Virus record (IMG/VR): IMGVR_UViG_3300035202_000312
Location: 1 to 26,635 of that record
Source: a virus
Direction: 5' to 3' (one strand)
Length of the DNA stretch: 26,635 nucleotides
The translations under genes were made by a program, and so were the position numbers. This document shows, piece after piece, positions 16,117 to 25,162 of this stretch. A model generated the notes under the pieces. The model saw nothing but the letters and a program-made list of their open reading frames with translations. It did no database searches and was not told the origin of the DNA. The first letter of the stretch is position 1, and the number at the start of each line of letters is the position of its first letter.

Positions 16117-19100
16117 ATGCCTCATCAGCAGCAAGTAAAAAAAACACATCCAAATCTACCTCCGCCTCCGAATATTCAGGAAGAAGAGATATATAAGCAA
16201 AATGCTTTAAGAAGCCATCCTAACCTTCCACCTCCACCGCCCCTCCAAACTGTTGAGCCGGTACAACCTGTAGCATCTCCCCTCAGCGCGGAAGCCCCTC
16301 CCATTACGTTCGATGAAGATAAATTTGCTACAAATATGGAAGAAATTGCCAATGCCACAGTAAATAATTTGAAAAAGTTCTATAAGACAGATGATGTAGA
16401 AGTAAGAATAGCCCATCAGGGCGGTAGGAGAGATTTAAAAGAGCAGGCTGAACTGGCAAATCGGGGGGCATCTGATACTACGATTTCTTTGCACAACTTT
16501 TCCGCTGCAACTGATTTTGATATTTTTATTAATGGCGAATGGATGCGCGGTGAAGGTAAAGATAACTCTTTAGCTCAAAGTCCAGACCCTTTTAGGGTAT
16601 TAGGCTCAGAAGCTTTAAAGAGAGGGTATTTCTGGGGATGGGGTGGAGATGCTAAGCATGTGGGCGAGACTAGGTTTGTTAGCGATTTTATTGAGAAATA
16701 TCCCGATTATGCGTTTAAAGACAATACAAAAGCCGTATATGAAAAATATTCGGAAACAGCACCAGCCGGGTATAAACCTTTACTTGAAAAGTTGGATGAA
16801 CTATACGGAAAATCTGAAGTAAAAAGAGAATATACCGGCAAGGAAAGAACAATAGACCCCTTATTGGATGCTATATATGTAGATGCTGTTAGCGAAAGCC
16901 AAGAAAAAAGTGAAGTTGATATTGCATTAGCTGATGAGACTAAAAGAGTTAAGGATAGCCCAAATGCCCCTATTGATGATTACGATAATATAACAAAACC
17001 TAGGTCTGAGGTTGTAATCAGTAATGTTAATTACGATAGGATGGCTGATGCTCCACCTCCAGTAACCGATGGTGAGTTATATGACCTAGCCGTACAAAAT
17101 ACCTCTTATCAAAACATTATAGAAAATATATTAAACCCTGCTCCTTATATGTATGCTGGGGATGGCGCTATAGCCGAAGAAATAGATTCTCAGCCGGGCG
17201 CAAAGATGACCACTCCTTTTATAATGAGATTAACCGATGAAATGAAAGCTTATTATAATCGGGAAAACTATGACCCATCTGCACAGGACGTATTAACTGT
17301 TTCAAATAATATAATACACAACATACCCGAATTGGCTGTTGGGATGGCGGAATTTCATGCTGATTTATTTAACGATGTTACTCAGGCTTGGGGCGCTACT
17401 GCCGACAAAATGGTTTTAGATGTTGGTAGTCCGCGTGATGATTGGGGTGAGGTTGGTCAGGATGTAATGGATGCTATTGATTTTTTCAATGTTAGTTTTA
17501 CTGATGTTGTCAAGGCATTAGTAACTCCAGCTGTCCTCCCTTTTTATAAATTAGCTGGAATGAGCGATGAATCTGTTGAACGGATAAAACAAGCCTCAAC
17601 TGAAGCTAGGGGCAGGTTTCTGCATTCTCCACTTAATCCTATCGCAGCCGCTTATGGTATGAAAGGTGGATTAAAGGGTCTATCCAAAGGCGAGACTAAG
17701 GGAGGCCCTAAGTTGCGCGCTTTTATAAAAGAGCAAGCTGAAAATGGAAGGGTTGCATTAGAATACTATAGAAATCCAGCCAAATTTGACCAAATGCCAA
17801 ATCCAAGTGTAGTGGAGATAACTAATACGCTAAAAGTTATGGAACCTGCTCAAATTTCCAACTTTGAAAAGGGGTTAGTACAGCTTGAATTTGACCTTAC
17901 AAAAGTACCCCCACTTGAAGAAGTAAGTAAAGCTAGAGCAAAAAAGGCAATGGATAAGGCCGAAGCAGAAAGACAGCAAACTTTAGGATTGAAAGATGTA
18001 GCTGAGGTTACGCGTAAGAAAACAATCCCAAAAGAACAAAAAGAAGCCTTTGGAGAGGATGTGCCAAGCGATGCGGTTGTTTATGTTGAACCGCCACCAA
18101 ATCCAAAATTTGACCCTTTGTTTAATCATCTTATAGTTCAGAAGCCCATTGTTACCCCTTTCGCTGAAACCCCACTTTTAGAACAGCCAAAACCTAGGTA
18201 TGTTTCTCAAAATAGTAGAGAAGCTGTTGTTATAAAAAATGACTATGGTAATCTTTTAGAAAATTTAAAGGAACTAGACAGAAAGATTGACGGGTTAAAA
18301 AAAGGAGGGGAACCTAAGCTTGATAGAGTTGTAAGCCTTGAAAAAGTGCCGAAGGCTATTATGGATAGTATGTATAATGACCGTTTGGTTAATTTAAAAA
18401 AAGCAAGAGATAATGTTCAGAAAAATATAGAATTAAAATTAAAAGAGATGGAGAAACTTGGTATAGACCCTCTTAATTATATGAATATGGCATTTGGATT
18501 GCCGCCGGGTTCAGGCGTGGCGAGATGGCTTTTGGAAAGAATTAAAAAGGGGTTGCCAATTCCAGAGGGTAAACTTAGGGAAATGCTTTCTGGGAGTAAA
18601 AGAACCCCAGAATCATATAAGGGCGACAATCCTTATTATAATAGCAATGTGCAAAAAATGCAGGATATATATAATAAGCAGGACGGCTCAATGGATGCTA
18701 AGGCTATCCAAAAGCTTAGAACTTTTAAAGAAAAGATGATGGAAGGATTCCCTGATGCTAATTATAGAATTAGGAAAGGTCTCTTTGATGAGTTTGGGAA
18801 CATACCGGAGGTTCGCGAAGCTTTAAATTACATGGATAGATTAAGAGGGTCAAGCGGAATTACCTTAACCCAGCTTGAGCAAGGAAAATATCAAGTTACT
18901 CGCGGTCTTAAAAATAATGAAAAGAGAATTTTTAATAGATTAAGTCAGGCTATTAATGAAGTGGAAATATGGAACAATCATCAGACAAGGATAGCTGAGT
19001 TAGTCAAAAAGTTAGACAAAACAAGCGGTAAAGATAGAGTCCCTATCCAAAACGAAATACGGAGACTGAATAAATATAGGCTTTCAAACTCTTTTGACCC

Positions 19101-21696
19101 TGTAACAGGTAAAGAAATCCCAATGCACCAAGCTGCTAATAGATATGCAGATTATGCTAGGGCTACAATATATCAATATCCATCTATATATCATCGCGTT
19201 ATGAAGGGATTTGATTTATATAAAGAAGCTTTAAAGGAAAGATTTGATGAAGGTCTAATAGGTGAAGCGGATTATAATAATCTAAGCCAAAGGCTGTATA
19301 ACCCTAAACAGTATCTTGAAAAATTGCGAGATTCTAATACTATAGGGGTTGGCCCCGCGAGGTCAATAACTGTTCCTAAAACAGATGTAAAGAAAATGGG
19401 GACAGGTAGTTCAGGTCATTTGTTTAATGATTGGGAAGCTATGTATCATCAGTCTTTAAGTTCTAAAAATAATATTATACATAAGAACAGAGCCAATAAT
19501 GCTTTGTATGATTTAGCAGAAACTATGGGAGCTGAAATTGGAGATATTATATACATACCTGAAGGCGGAGCTAAATTGCCTGACGGGTATAAATCCGTAG
19601 AACTTATGCGAAAGGATTTAGAGGGTAATGTCTCTAAAAAACGAGTAGCTATGAGAGAGGAGTTTCTGGACTCTTGGGTATCTAAGGGTGAGAATGCTAT
19701 AAAGTCTAGCACGGCAAATGCTCTAGGATGGGCTACCTTAACTAAACCTCTAAAAGCTTCTGCTACTGGATATAACTGGGGCTTTGCTTTATATCAGATG
19801 CCACTAGATGCTGGTTACAATATAATGCACGGTAGGGCATTTAGCTCCTTTGTTCCCCTTGCTGTTCCGCAACTTTTAAGAGATTATATAGCTACTGCGC
19901 CTGATGTTATGACAAGAAATTGGAAACACGGTAAGTATGGAAAGCGTAACTTTGGCGCTAACCCAGCAAACGAGGTTAGAAAATATTATTTAGAAGGCGG
20001 AAGGATGGATTATTTCACTGCTATGGGTCAATTCGGAAGGACGAGAACGGGCGGTCTTAAAAAAGGGCAAAGTCCTTTTATGGGATGGATTAATGATTGG
20101 GCTGGAGCGCTAGGTAGCACCACAGAATTGTGGACTCGGATGGCAATAAGAAACAGATATATGAGACCTAAGAGTAAAATTGGGACTTTAGGCGGAGCTA
20201 ATATGTCGTCTATTGATGCTAGTTTGGGTGCTAGGAATACTTTAGACTTTTTAGCTGGCGGCGGAATAGCAAAGGCTATGGATAGTGGTTTGCCATATTT
20301 CAATGCAGGTATACAGGCATCAAGGGGGATGTTTCGTTCTCTTGGCTTTGGGGCAGAAAGAGGTACGAGTCCTTACTTCTCCAGCAGGGGAAAGACATTA
20401 GCTAAATATGCTCAAGTAATGGGAATCGCTGGCGCTATGGCTTGGTATAATAGGACGCAGGAACCTGAAAACTATTTTAAACTTAGCGATACTGAAAGAT
20501 ATAATAATTGGGTAATCCCAATTAGTGATATGGTTATTCACGATAAAGAATCTGGTCGGGACATACCTATGTATTTAAGGTTTGCTAAAGACCAAGGGCA
20601 AAGAGCTGTTGCTGGTTTGATAGATGTTGGGATGGCTATTGCTATGAAAGATGAAAAAAGTCTTGATGTTATCAGTAAATATTTAGATAGAACTCTTGAA
20701 AATGTTAGTCCAATCACCGTAAGCATGTTACCGCCTGCGCTTAAAATAATAGCTGGATGGAAGTCAAATAAGGACATTTTCTATAATGCAGAAATATGGA
20801 AGGGTGATTATACTGTTGAAAATCCATATCGGGTAAACCCTGAAACTGGTGAGTTTGCACAGGATGTGGCAGGTGTTTGGAACTCATTCGCCAATGGGGA
20901 ATCTTATACGCTTGACCCAACTCAATTAGATTTTGCCTTTAAACAGCTCGGAAGTCAGTCTCAACCTGTTTTTGAGTTGTTTGGTACATTACATAAAAAT
21001 ATTAAAGAAATGGCTGGAATGGAATTGAAAGACATGAGACATCCGGTAACTGTATCTGATGTCCCCGGTTTTAATAATGTGGTTAGAAGAATAGTAAGGG
21101 AAGTCCCTATTGACAGAGTAGATAATAGAATGAGGCCTATAACTAAAGAATTAATTAGCAAAACTGAAACTCATAAAGAAATCAACAATCAAATGCAAGA
21201 TAGGTTCTTTTTTGTGATGCAAGAAGCTCAGAAAAAAGGGAATGTTGAGAAGGCTGATTCAACATATAAAAAATATGAAGAATGGCTACAAAAGCAGGGG
21301 GATAGTATGGGTCTTGCTGAGTATGAAAGATTGGAGAAAAATGGTAATCAAAAACAGTTATGGAAGCAAGCTGGAGATTTGAGGGGAATCCCTCAAATAG
21401 CTTCTTACTTTTTAAAGAACTATCGCACAAAAGGCCCTCGAGAAAAAGCTATGGCATTATATGGCGAATTTGCTAATCCTTATTTTGTAGCAAACCCAGA
21501 AGCCTATTCCCCTTTTATAGAAGCAATCGAAGAATATAGTGGGTTTATGTCAGAAGAAACACAGGGCATGTTAAACCTCTTTATTAATAATGATGAGGCC
21601 GACCTAAGAAAAATCTATGGTAACGACTTGTATGAAAGATTTATTAATTTACATGATAAAAAATTGAGAGAAAGTAAGAATAAGCTTGCCAAATAA
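16117..21696 (+). CDS. Giant internal virion protein with M15-type peptidase and LPD38-like region
   Basis: An 1859-residue polyvalent protein, probably packaged and ejected to open the way for DNA. A Pro-rich N-terminus repeats HPNLPPPP twice (11-18, 34-41). Residues about 95-190 carry a VanY/M15-type zinc peptidase signature: SLHNFSAATD (H126, D133; SxHxx[GS]xAxD pattern), then WGWGGDAKH (D178, H181; DxxH). This suggests peptidoglycan cutting. Residues about 1195-1560 match large polyvalent protein region 38 in style (ASATGYNWGFALYQMPLDAG, TELWTRMAIRNR, PYFNAGIQASR). The remaining sequence is mostly helical and charged. The start is preceded by GAGGT at 16105-16109. T7 gp16-like function is an analogy, not homology. 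Membrane-active parts cannot be placed with confidence. Confidence 0.8.
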   Translation: MPHQQQVKKTHPNLPPPPNIQEEEIYKQNALRSHPNLPPPPPLQTVEPVQPVASPLSAEAPPITFDEDKFATNMEEIANATVNNLKKFYKTDDVEVRIAHQGGRRDLKEQAELANRGASDTTISLHNFSAATDFDIFINGEWMRGEGKDNSLAQSPDPFRVLGSEALKRGYFWGWGGDAKHVGETRFVSDFIEKYPDYAFKDNTKAVYEKYSETAPAGYKPLLEKLDELYGKSEVKREYTGKERTIDPLLDAIYVDAVSESQEKSEVDIALADETKRVKDSPNAPIDDYDNITKPRSEVVISNVNYDRMADAPPPVTDGELYDLAVQNTSYQNIIENILNPAPYMYAGDGAIAEEIDSQPGAKMTTPFIMRLTDEMKAYYNRENYDPSAQDVLTVSNNIIHNIPELAVGMAEFHADLFNDVTQAWGATADKMVLDVGSPRDDWGEVGQDVMDAIDFFNVSFTDVVKALVTPAVLPFYKLAGMSDESVERIKQASTEARGRFLHSPLNPIAAAYGMKGGLKGLSKGETKGGPKLRAFIKEQAENGRVALEYYRNPAKFDQMPNPSVVEITNTLKVMEPAQISNFEKGLVQLEFDLTKVPPLEEVSKARAKKAMDKAEAERQQTLGLKDVAEVTRKKTIPKEQKEAFGEDVPSDAVVYVEPPPNPKFDPLFNHLIVQKPIVTPFAETPLLEQPKPRYVSQNSREAVVIKNDYGNLLENLKELDRKIDGLKKGGEPKLDRVVSLEKVPKAIMDSMYNDRLVNLKKARDNVQKNIELKLKEMEKLGIDPLNYMNMAFGLPPGSGVARWLLERIKKGLPIPEGKLREMLSGSKRTPESYKGDNPYYNSNVQKMQDIYNKQDGSMDAKAIQKLRTFKEKMMEGFPDANYRIRKGLFDEFGNIPEVREALNYMDRLRGSSGITLTQLEQGKYQVTRGLKNNEKRIFNRLSQAINEVEIWNNHQTRIAELVKKLDKTSGKDRVPIQNEIRRLNKYRLSNSFDPVTGKEIPMHQAANRYADYARATIYQYPSIYHRVMKGFDLYKEALKERFDEGLIGEADYNNLSQRLYNPKQYLEKLRDSNTIGVGPARSITVPKTDVKKMGTGSSGHLFNDWEAMYHQSLSSKNNIIHKNRANNALYDLAETMGAEIGDIIYIPEGGAKLPDGYKSVELMRKDLEGNVSKKRVAMREEFLDSWVSKGENAIKSSTANALGWATLTKPLKASATGYNWGFALYQMPLDAGYNIMHGRAFSSFVPLAVPQLLRDYIATAPDVMTRNWKHGKYGKRNFGANPANEVRKYYLEGGRMDYFTAMGQFGRTRTGGLKKGQSPFMGWINDWAGALGSTTELWTRMAIRNRYMRPKSKIGTLGGANMSSIDASLGARNTLDFLAGGGIAKAMDSGLPYFNAGIQASRGMFRSLGFGAERGTSPYFSSRGKTLAKYAQVMGIAGAMAWYNRTQEPENYFKLSDTERYNNWVIPISDMVIHDKESGRDIPMYLRFAKDQGQRAVAGLIDVGMAIAMKDEKSLDVISKYLDRTLENVSPITVSMLPPALKIIAGWKSNKDIFYNAEIWKGDYTVENPYRVNPETGEFAQDVAGVWNSFANGESYTLDPTQLDFAFKQLGSQSQPVFELFGTLHKNIKEMAGMELKDMRHPVTVSDVPGFNNVVRRIVREVPIDRVDNRMRPITKELISKTETHKEINNQMQDRFFFVMQEAQKKGNVEKADSTYKKYEEWLQKQGDSMGLAEYERLEKNGNQKQLWKQAGDLRGIPQIASYFLKNYRTKGPREKAMALYGEFANPYFVANPEAYSPFIEAIEEYSGFMSEETQGMLNLFINNDEADLRKIYGNDLYERFINLHDKKLRESKNKLAK

Positions 21697-24600
21697 TAAA
21701 TATACCAATTCTACCTTAAACCAAACTCCTGTTACTGGGCCTTTTGGGTTTCCATTAAAGAACTCCGATGGTTCTAACAATGAAATCCGTGTAGTTAGGA
21801 AGGGTGGAAGATATTCTCTTGCTATAAAATCTGGAAATATATGGCATTATATTAACGAGAATGGGGAAGCGACCTCTACAACTCTTGGATTGGTCAAAGT
21901 TGGTGATGGTCTCGCAATAACCTCGGGTGGCACATTATCTGCAACAGGTGCAGGAGCCAACAATTATCTTGATGGGATTACAAGAGCAACGAATACACTT
22001 ACCTTTAGTGTAAATGGTGCTACAGATGTTCCTTACACCTTTGGTAGCAACGCTTTTACTTCTACGACTATCCTTGCATTAGGGACTACTGCCGGGACTG
22101 CTCTTGAAGGAGACACAGGGGTAACTAATTGGAGTGGTGGTAGTGGTGGTTTAACTGCATCTACAGGCAGAACAAGTTTAGGACTTGGTAGTATGGCTCA
22201 AGAAAACACAAGTAGTTATGCTACTGGGGCGCATCTTGCTATAGGAACATCTTCAACCACTGCATTACGTGGAGATGCCTCTACCGCGAATTTAGAAGAT
22301 ATAACGGGCGCAGGTGATGACAGTGGACAAATATTGATTTATGCTCTAGATGATGATGGATACAATCCACTTGTAATGAGTGGAGATGCAACTATGGATA
22401 AGGATGGTATAGTTACAGTCGCTAACGACTCCCACACTCATTCAGCTTATTCGCCCACATCTCATACCCATAGTGGGTATGCTACATCAAGTCATACACA
22501 TAGCACTTCTAATCTAACAGATATAACAGGTGCGGGTGATACGAGTGGGCAAATATTGATTTATGCTGAAGACGATACGGGTTATAACCCACTTGTAATG
22601 AGTGGAGACATAACAATGGATAAGGATGGTATAGTTACAGTAGCCAATGACTCTCATACCCATTCATCTTATATTACTTCTGCTTATTCTGACTTATCCA
22701 CCAATTCTAAAATCGGTACTGGCTCAACCCAAGTTGCTCAAGGCAACCACACGCATAGTATATATATGTCCTCTACTGCTAATTTCGGGGACTTAGCGGA
22801 TGTAGAAACAGGAATATTGGCATCTTCTGGAGAGGTGATTACGGGGGACTCTGGAGAATTTGTCTCTAAAACTTTAGCTAATGCTGGGATTGAAGCATCT
22901 TTTACAAAAAATACTGCCTTTAACAAGAATTTTGGTACATCTTCTACCACCGTTGCGTATGGGAATCATACTCATAGTGTCTATATGTCCTCTACCGCAA
23001 ACTTTGATGACCTTAACGATGTAGCTACAGGGACTTCCCCGAGTAGCGGAGAACTCATAACGGGTGATTCGGGAGAGTATATAAGTGAAACCTTCGCCAA
23101 TGCTGGCGTTTCTGAGGTGGGTCACACGCATGGAACAGGAGACATCTCTAATTTATCTGGCACAAATACTGGTGATGTATGCACTACAAATCATACAAGT
23201 GCTGGTTATTTGGATAATACCGCAAACTTTGGAGACTTAGCCGATGTAGAAACGGGTATTAGTGCTTCCTCTGGTGAAGTTATAACAGGTGATTCTGGTG
23301 AATTTGTATCAAAGACATTGGCTAATGCTGGGATTGAAGCATCTTTTACGAAGAACACCGCTTTTAATAAAGACTTTGGCACTTCTTCCACTACCGTTGC
23401 TTACGGAAACCATACGCATAGCACCTATATGTCTTCTACTGCCAACTTTGGAGATTTAGCGGATGTAGAAACAGGGATTAGTGCAAGTAGCGGTGAAGTA
23501 ATAACAGGAGACTCTGGAGAGTTCGTTTCAAAGACTTTAGCTAATGCGGGAATAGAGCCATCCTTTACGAAGAACACCGCTTTTAATAAAGACTTTGGTA
23601 CTTCTTCTACTACGGTTGCATATGGGAACCATACACATAGTACCTATATGTCATCTACTGCCAGTTCGTCCGATTTAAGTGATGTGGATGGTAGTGCATC
23701 GGGTGAAGATATATTATTTTATGATGAGAGTACATGGAAACCGTCTTCTTTAGCAGAAGCGGGAATATCGGCAACATCTCATACACATAGTGGGTATGCC
23801 GCATCAAGTCATTCACATAGTGGGTATTTATCAACATCTGCCAACTTTGGAGATTTAGCTGATGTTGAAACTGGTATCTCTGCATCCTCTGGAGAGGTAA
23901 TCACAGGAGATTCGGGAGAGTTTGTTTCTAAAACATTGGCAAATGCTGGTATAGAGCCATCCTTCACAAAGAATACTGCTTTTAACAAAAATTTTGGTAC
24001 ATCTGGTAGTACAGTTGCATACGGAAACCATACGCATAGCGGGTATTTATCATCTTCTGTTGCATTTGGCGATTTAACCGATGTTGAGACTGGGATTACT
24101 GCATCTTCTGGGGAAGTTATTACTGGCGATTCTGGGGAATTTGTTTCTAAAACATTAGCTGATGCGGGTATATCTGCTACATCCCATACCCATAGCTATC
24201 TCCCAACAACATTAAGTAGCGGTTATACAGTAGGTATGGGTAGTTGGGGGTTGAGAAATACGACCCCTAGTGGCTATATTGAGTTTGGCCCAGCAAATTC
24301 CTCTTGGGCGCATATATATGAAAGCGGTACAGCGAATGGTTTTTATATGAACTCAAATCTTCATGTTGCAGATGGATATCAAGTTCTTCATGCGGGCAAC
24401 TACTCCTCTTACGCTCTCCCATTAAGTGGTGGGACTGTTACTGGTGATACCACTTATAATGATATATACTGTAAAAATATTGATGTAAATAGAGGTGCAG
24501 ATATTGGTAGCACAACAGTTGGGGTTTTAACGCTCTACAGTACGGGTCATTCCACGACTTCAAAAATTTGCTTTAAACATCAGAGTAGTGTTGGGTGGGG

Positions 24601-25066
24601 AAATCACGGATATTGCGATGACAATTACAATACATATTTTGAAATGGATTCTACTGGTCGTGGATGGGTATTCAGAAATGCAACAACTTCTACTAATGTA
24701 TTTTCAATATCCAATCGCGGTGAAATATATGCAAATGGAAGTTCAACATTTGCAAGTACAGTCACTTGGTCTGGTGGTGGCTCAGCAAATGCAAATACGG
24801 CTTATACACATAGCCAATCTTCCCATGCTCCAAGTAACGCAAATTATATAACCAACAATAACCAATTAACCAATGGGGCGGGATATTTAACATCAATCGG
24901 TTCCCACGACCATTCTTTTGGTGGAGTAAATCTATCCGATGTAGAGAGTGGTGAATCAAGCATGGATATATTGGTCTACGATTCTGGGAAGTGGACACCT
25001 TCGACTTTGGCAGAAGCGGGATGTTCTGCAACATCCCACGGACACAATAGATATATGAAAAGTTGA
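21686..25066 (+). CDS. Tail fiber, main part (1126 aa), ends at in-frame TGA
   Basis: Starts with TTG inside the end of the previous gene (11-base overlap); no in-frame ATG exists in the first 60 codons, so TTG is the likely start. The N-terminal 200 residues are Gly/Thr/Ser/Asn-rich. They are followed by modules of about 60-75 residues that end in H-x-H signatures, mostly HTHS (15 H-x-H copies by my count), which in T4 gp37-type fibers coordinate iron in a needle. From about residue 840 a beta-rich module with LSSGYTVGMGSWGLRNTTPS begins. The frame stops at TGA 25064-25066 just after HGHNRYMKS, yet the same frame continues open for 365 more codons to an S74 chaperone. A bona fide S74 fiber therefore appears split. 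As written, this product lacks the trimerisation chaperone. Confidence 0.85.
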   Translation: MPNNKYTNSTLNQTPVTGPFGFPLKNSDGSNNEIRVVRKGGRYSLAIKSGNIWHYINENGEATSTTLGLVKVGDGLAITSGGTLSATGAGANNYLDGITRATNTLTFSVNGATDVPYTFGSNAFTSTTILALGTTAGTALEGDTGVTNWSGGSGGLTASTGRTSLGLGSMAQENTSSYATGAHLAIGTSSTTALRGDASTANLEDITGAGDDSGQILIYALDDDGYNPLVMSGDATMDKDGIVTVANDSHTHSAYSPTSHTHSGYATSSHTHSTSNLTDITGAGDTSGQILIYAEDDTGYNPLVMSGDITMDKDGIVTVANDSHTHSSYITSAYSDLSTNSKIGTGSTQVAQGNHTHSIYMSSTANFGDLADVETGILASSGEVITGDSGEFVSKTLANAGIEASFTKNTAFNKNFGTSSTTVAYGNHTHSVYMSSTANFDDLNDVATGTSPSSGELITGDSGEYISETFANAGVSEVGHTHGTGDISNLSGTNTGDVCTTNHTSAGYLDNTANFGDLADVETGISASSGEVITGDSGEFVSKTLANAGIEASFTKNTAFNKDFGTSSTTVAYGNHTHSTYMSSTANFGDLADVETGISASSGEVITGDSGEFVSKTLANAGIEPSFTKNTAFNKDFGTSSTTVAYGNHTHSTYMSSTASSSDLSDVDGSASGEDILFYDESTWKPSSLAEAGISATSHTHSGYAASSHSHSGYLSTSANFGDLADVETGISASSGEVITGDSGEFVSKTLANAGIEPSFTKNTAFNKNFGTSGSTVAYGNHTHSGYLSSSVAFGDLTDVETGITASSGEVITGDSGEFVSKTLADAGISATSHTHSYLPTTLSSGYTVGMGSWGLRNTTPSGYIEFGPANSSWAHIYESGTANGFYMNSNLHVADGYQVLHAGNYSSYALPLSGGTVTGDTTYNDIYCKNIDVNRGADIGSTTVGVLTLYSTGHSTTSKICFKHQSSVGWGNHGYCDDNYNTYFEMDSTGRGWVFRNATTSTNVFSISNRGEIYANGSSTFASTVTWSGGGSANANTAYTHSQSSHAPSNANYITNNNQLTNGAGYLTSIGSHDHSFGGVNLSDVESGESSMDILVYDSGKWTPSTLAEAGCSATSHGHNRYMKS
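22292..22670 (+). repeat. Two DITGAG-type fiber modules
   Basis: Units starting at 22292 and 22514 (222 bases apart, 74 codons) share DITGAGDxSGQILIYA, then GYNPLVMSGD, and end in VTVANDSHTHS. They differ mainly in the short acidic linker and at synonymous sites. They precede the main repeat block. Confidence 0.8.
22775..24199 (+). repeat. Tandem NFGDLADVETG/H-x-H fiber modules
   Basis: Seven in-frame units start at 22775, 22994, 23219, 23438, 23657, 23837 and 24059, mostly 219-225 bases long. The core of each is NFGDLADVETG, SSGEVITGDSGEFVSKTLA, then an NAFNK or equivalent segment, then YGNHTHS. The units at 23219 and 23438 are nearly identical in protein. Units at 22994 and 23657 are divergent and carry a different C-terminal half. 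The high identity invites recombinational gain or loss of units. Confidence 0.9.
24209..24420 (+). repeat. Direct repeat, copy 1 (fiber TVGMGSWG module)
   Basis: 212 bases encoding TLSSGYTVGMGSWGLRNTTP through GYQVLHAGNYSSYALP. The second copy begins exactly 1116 bases downstream (372 codons), in the same reading frame and beyond the in-frame TGA. The encoded sequences are nearly identical apart from a few residues and synonymous changes. Confidence 0.9.
25064..25066 (+). other. In-frame TGA interrupting the tail fiber reading frame
   Basis: Codon 1127 of the fiber is TGA, with context AAA AGT TGA GCA GAT. The frame then stays open without another stop to TAA at 26159-26161. A change of one base from TGG (Trp) would give this stop. 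UGA is used as an ordinary stop by other genes here (the 505-residue gene at 16104-16106 and the 41-residue peptide gene at 374-376), so genome-wide recoding is not supported. Confidence 0.9.
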
Positions 25067-25162
25067 GCAGATTCAAGCATTTCGGGGTGGAGTGTTGACG
25101 GATACCGCAATGGAAGTGGTACTTCACCTCATATTTATTTTTCCCATGATGGTGGTTATGGA

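Noticed and set aside
22775-24199. Regular repeats as a possible CRISPR array
   Set aside because: The repeats are about 220 bases, in frame, protein-coding and lack short unique spacers; they are fiber modules.
24762-25127. 121-codon open frame on the minus strand spanning the fiber TGA
   Set aside because: It lies antisense to the well-supported fiber frame, has no ribosome site or family resemblance, and its translation is a low-complexity His/Leu/Tyr mix that mirrors the fiber codons.
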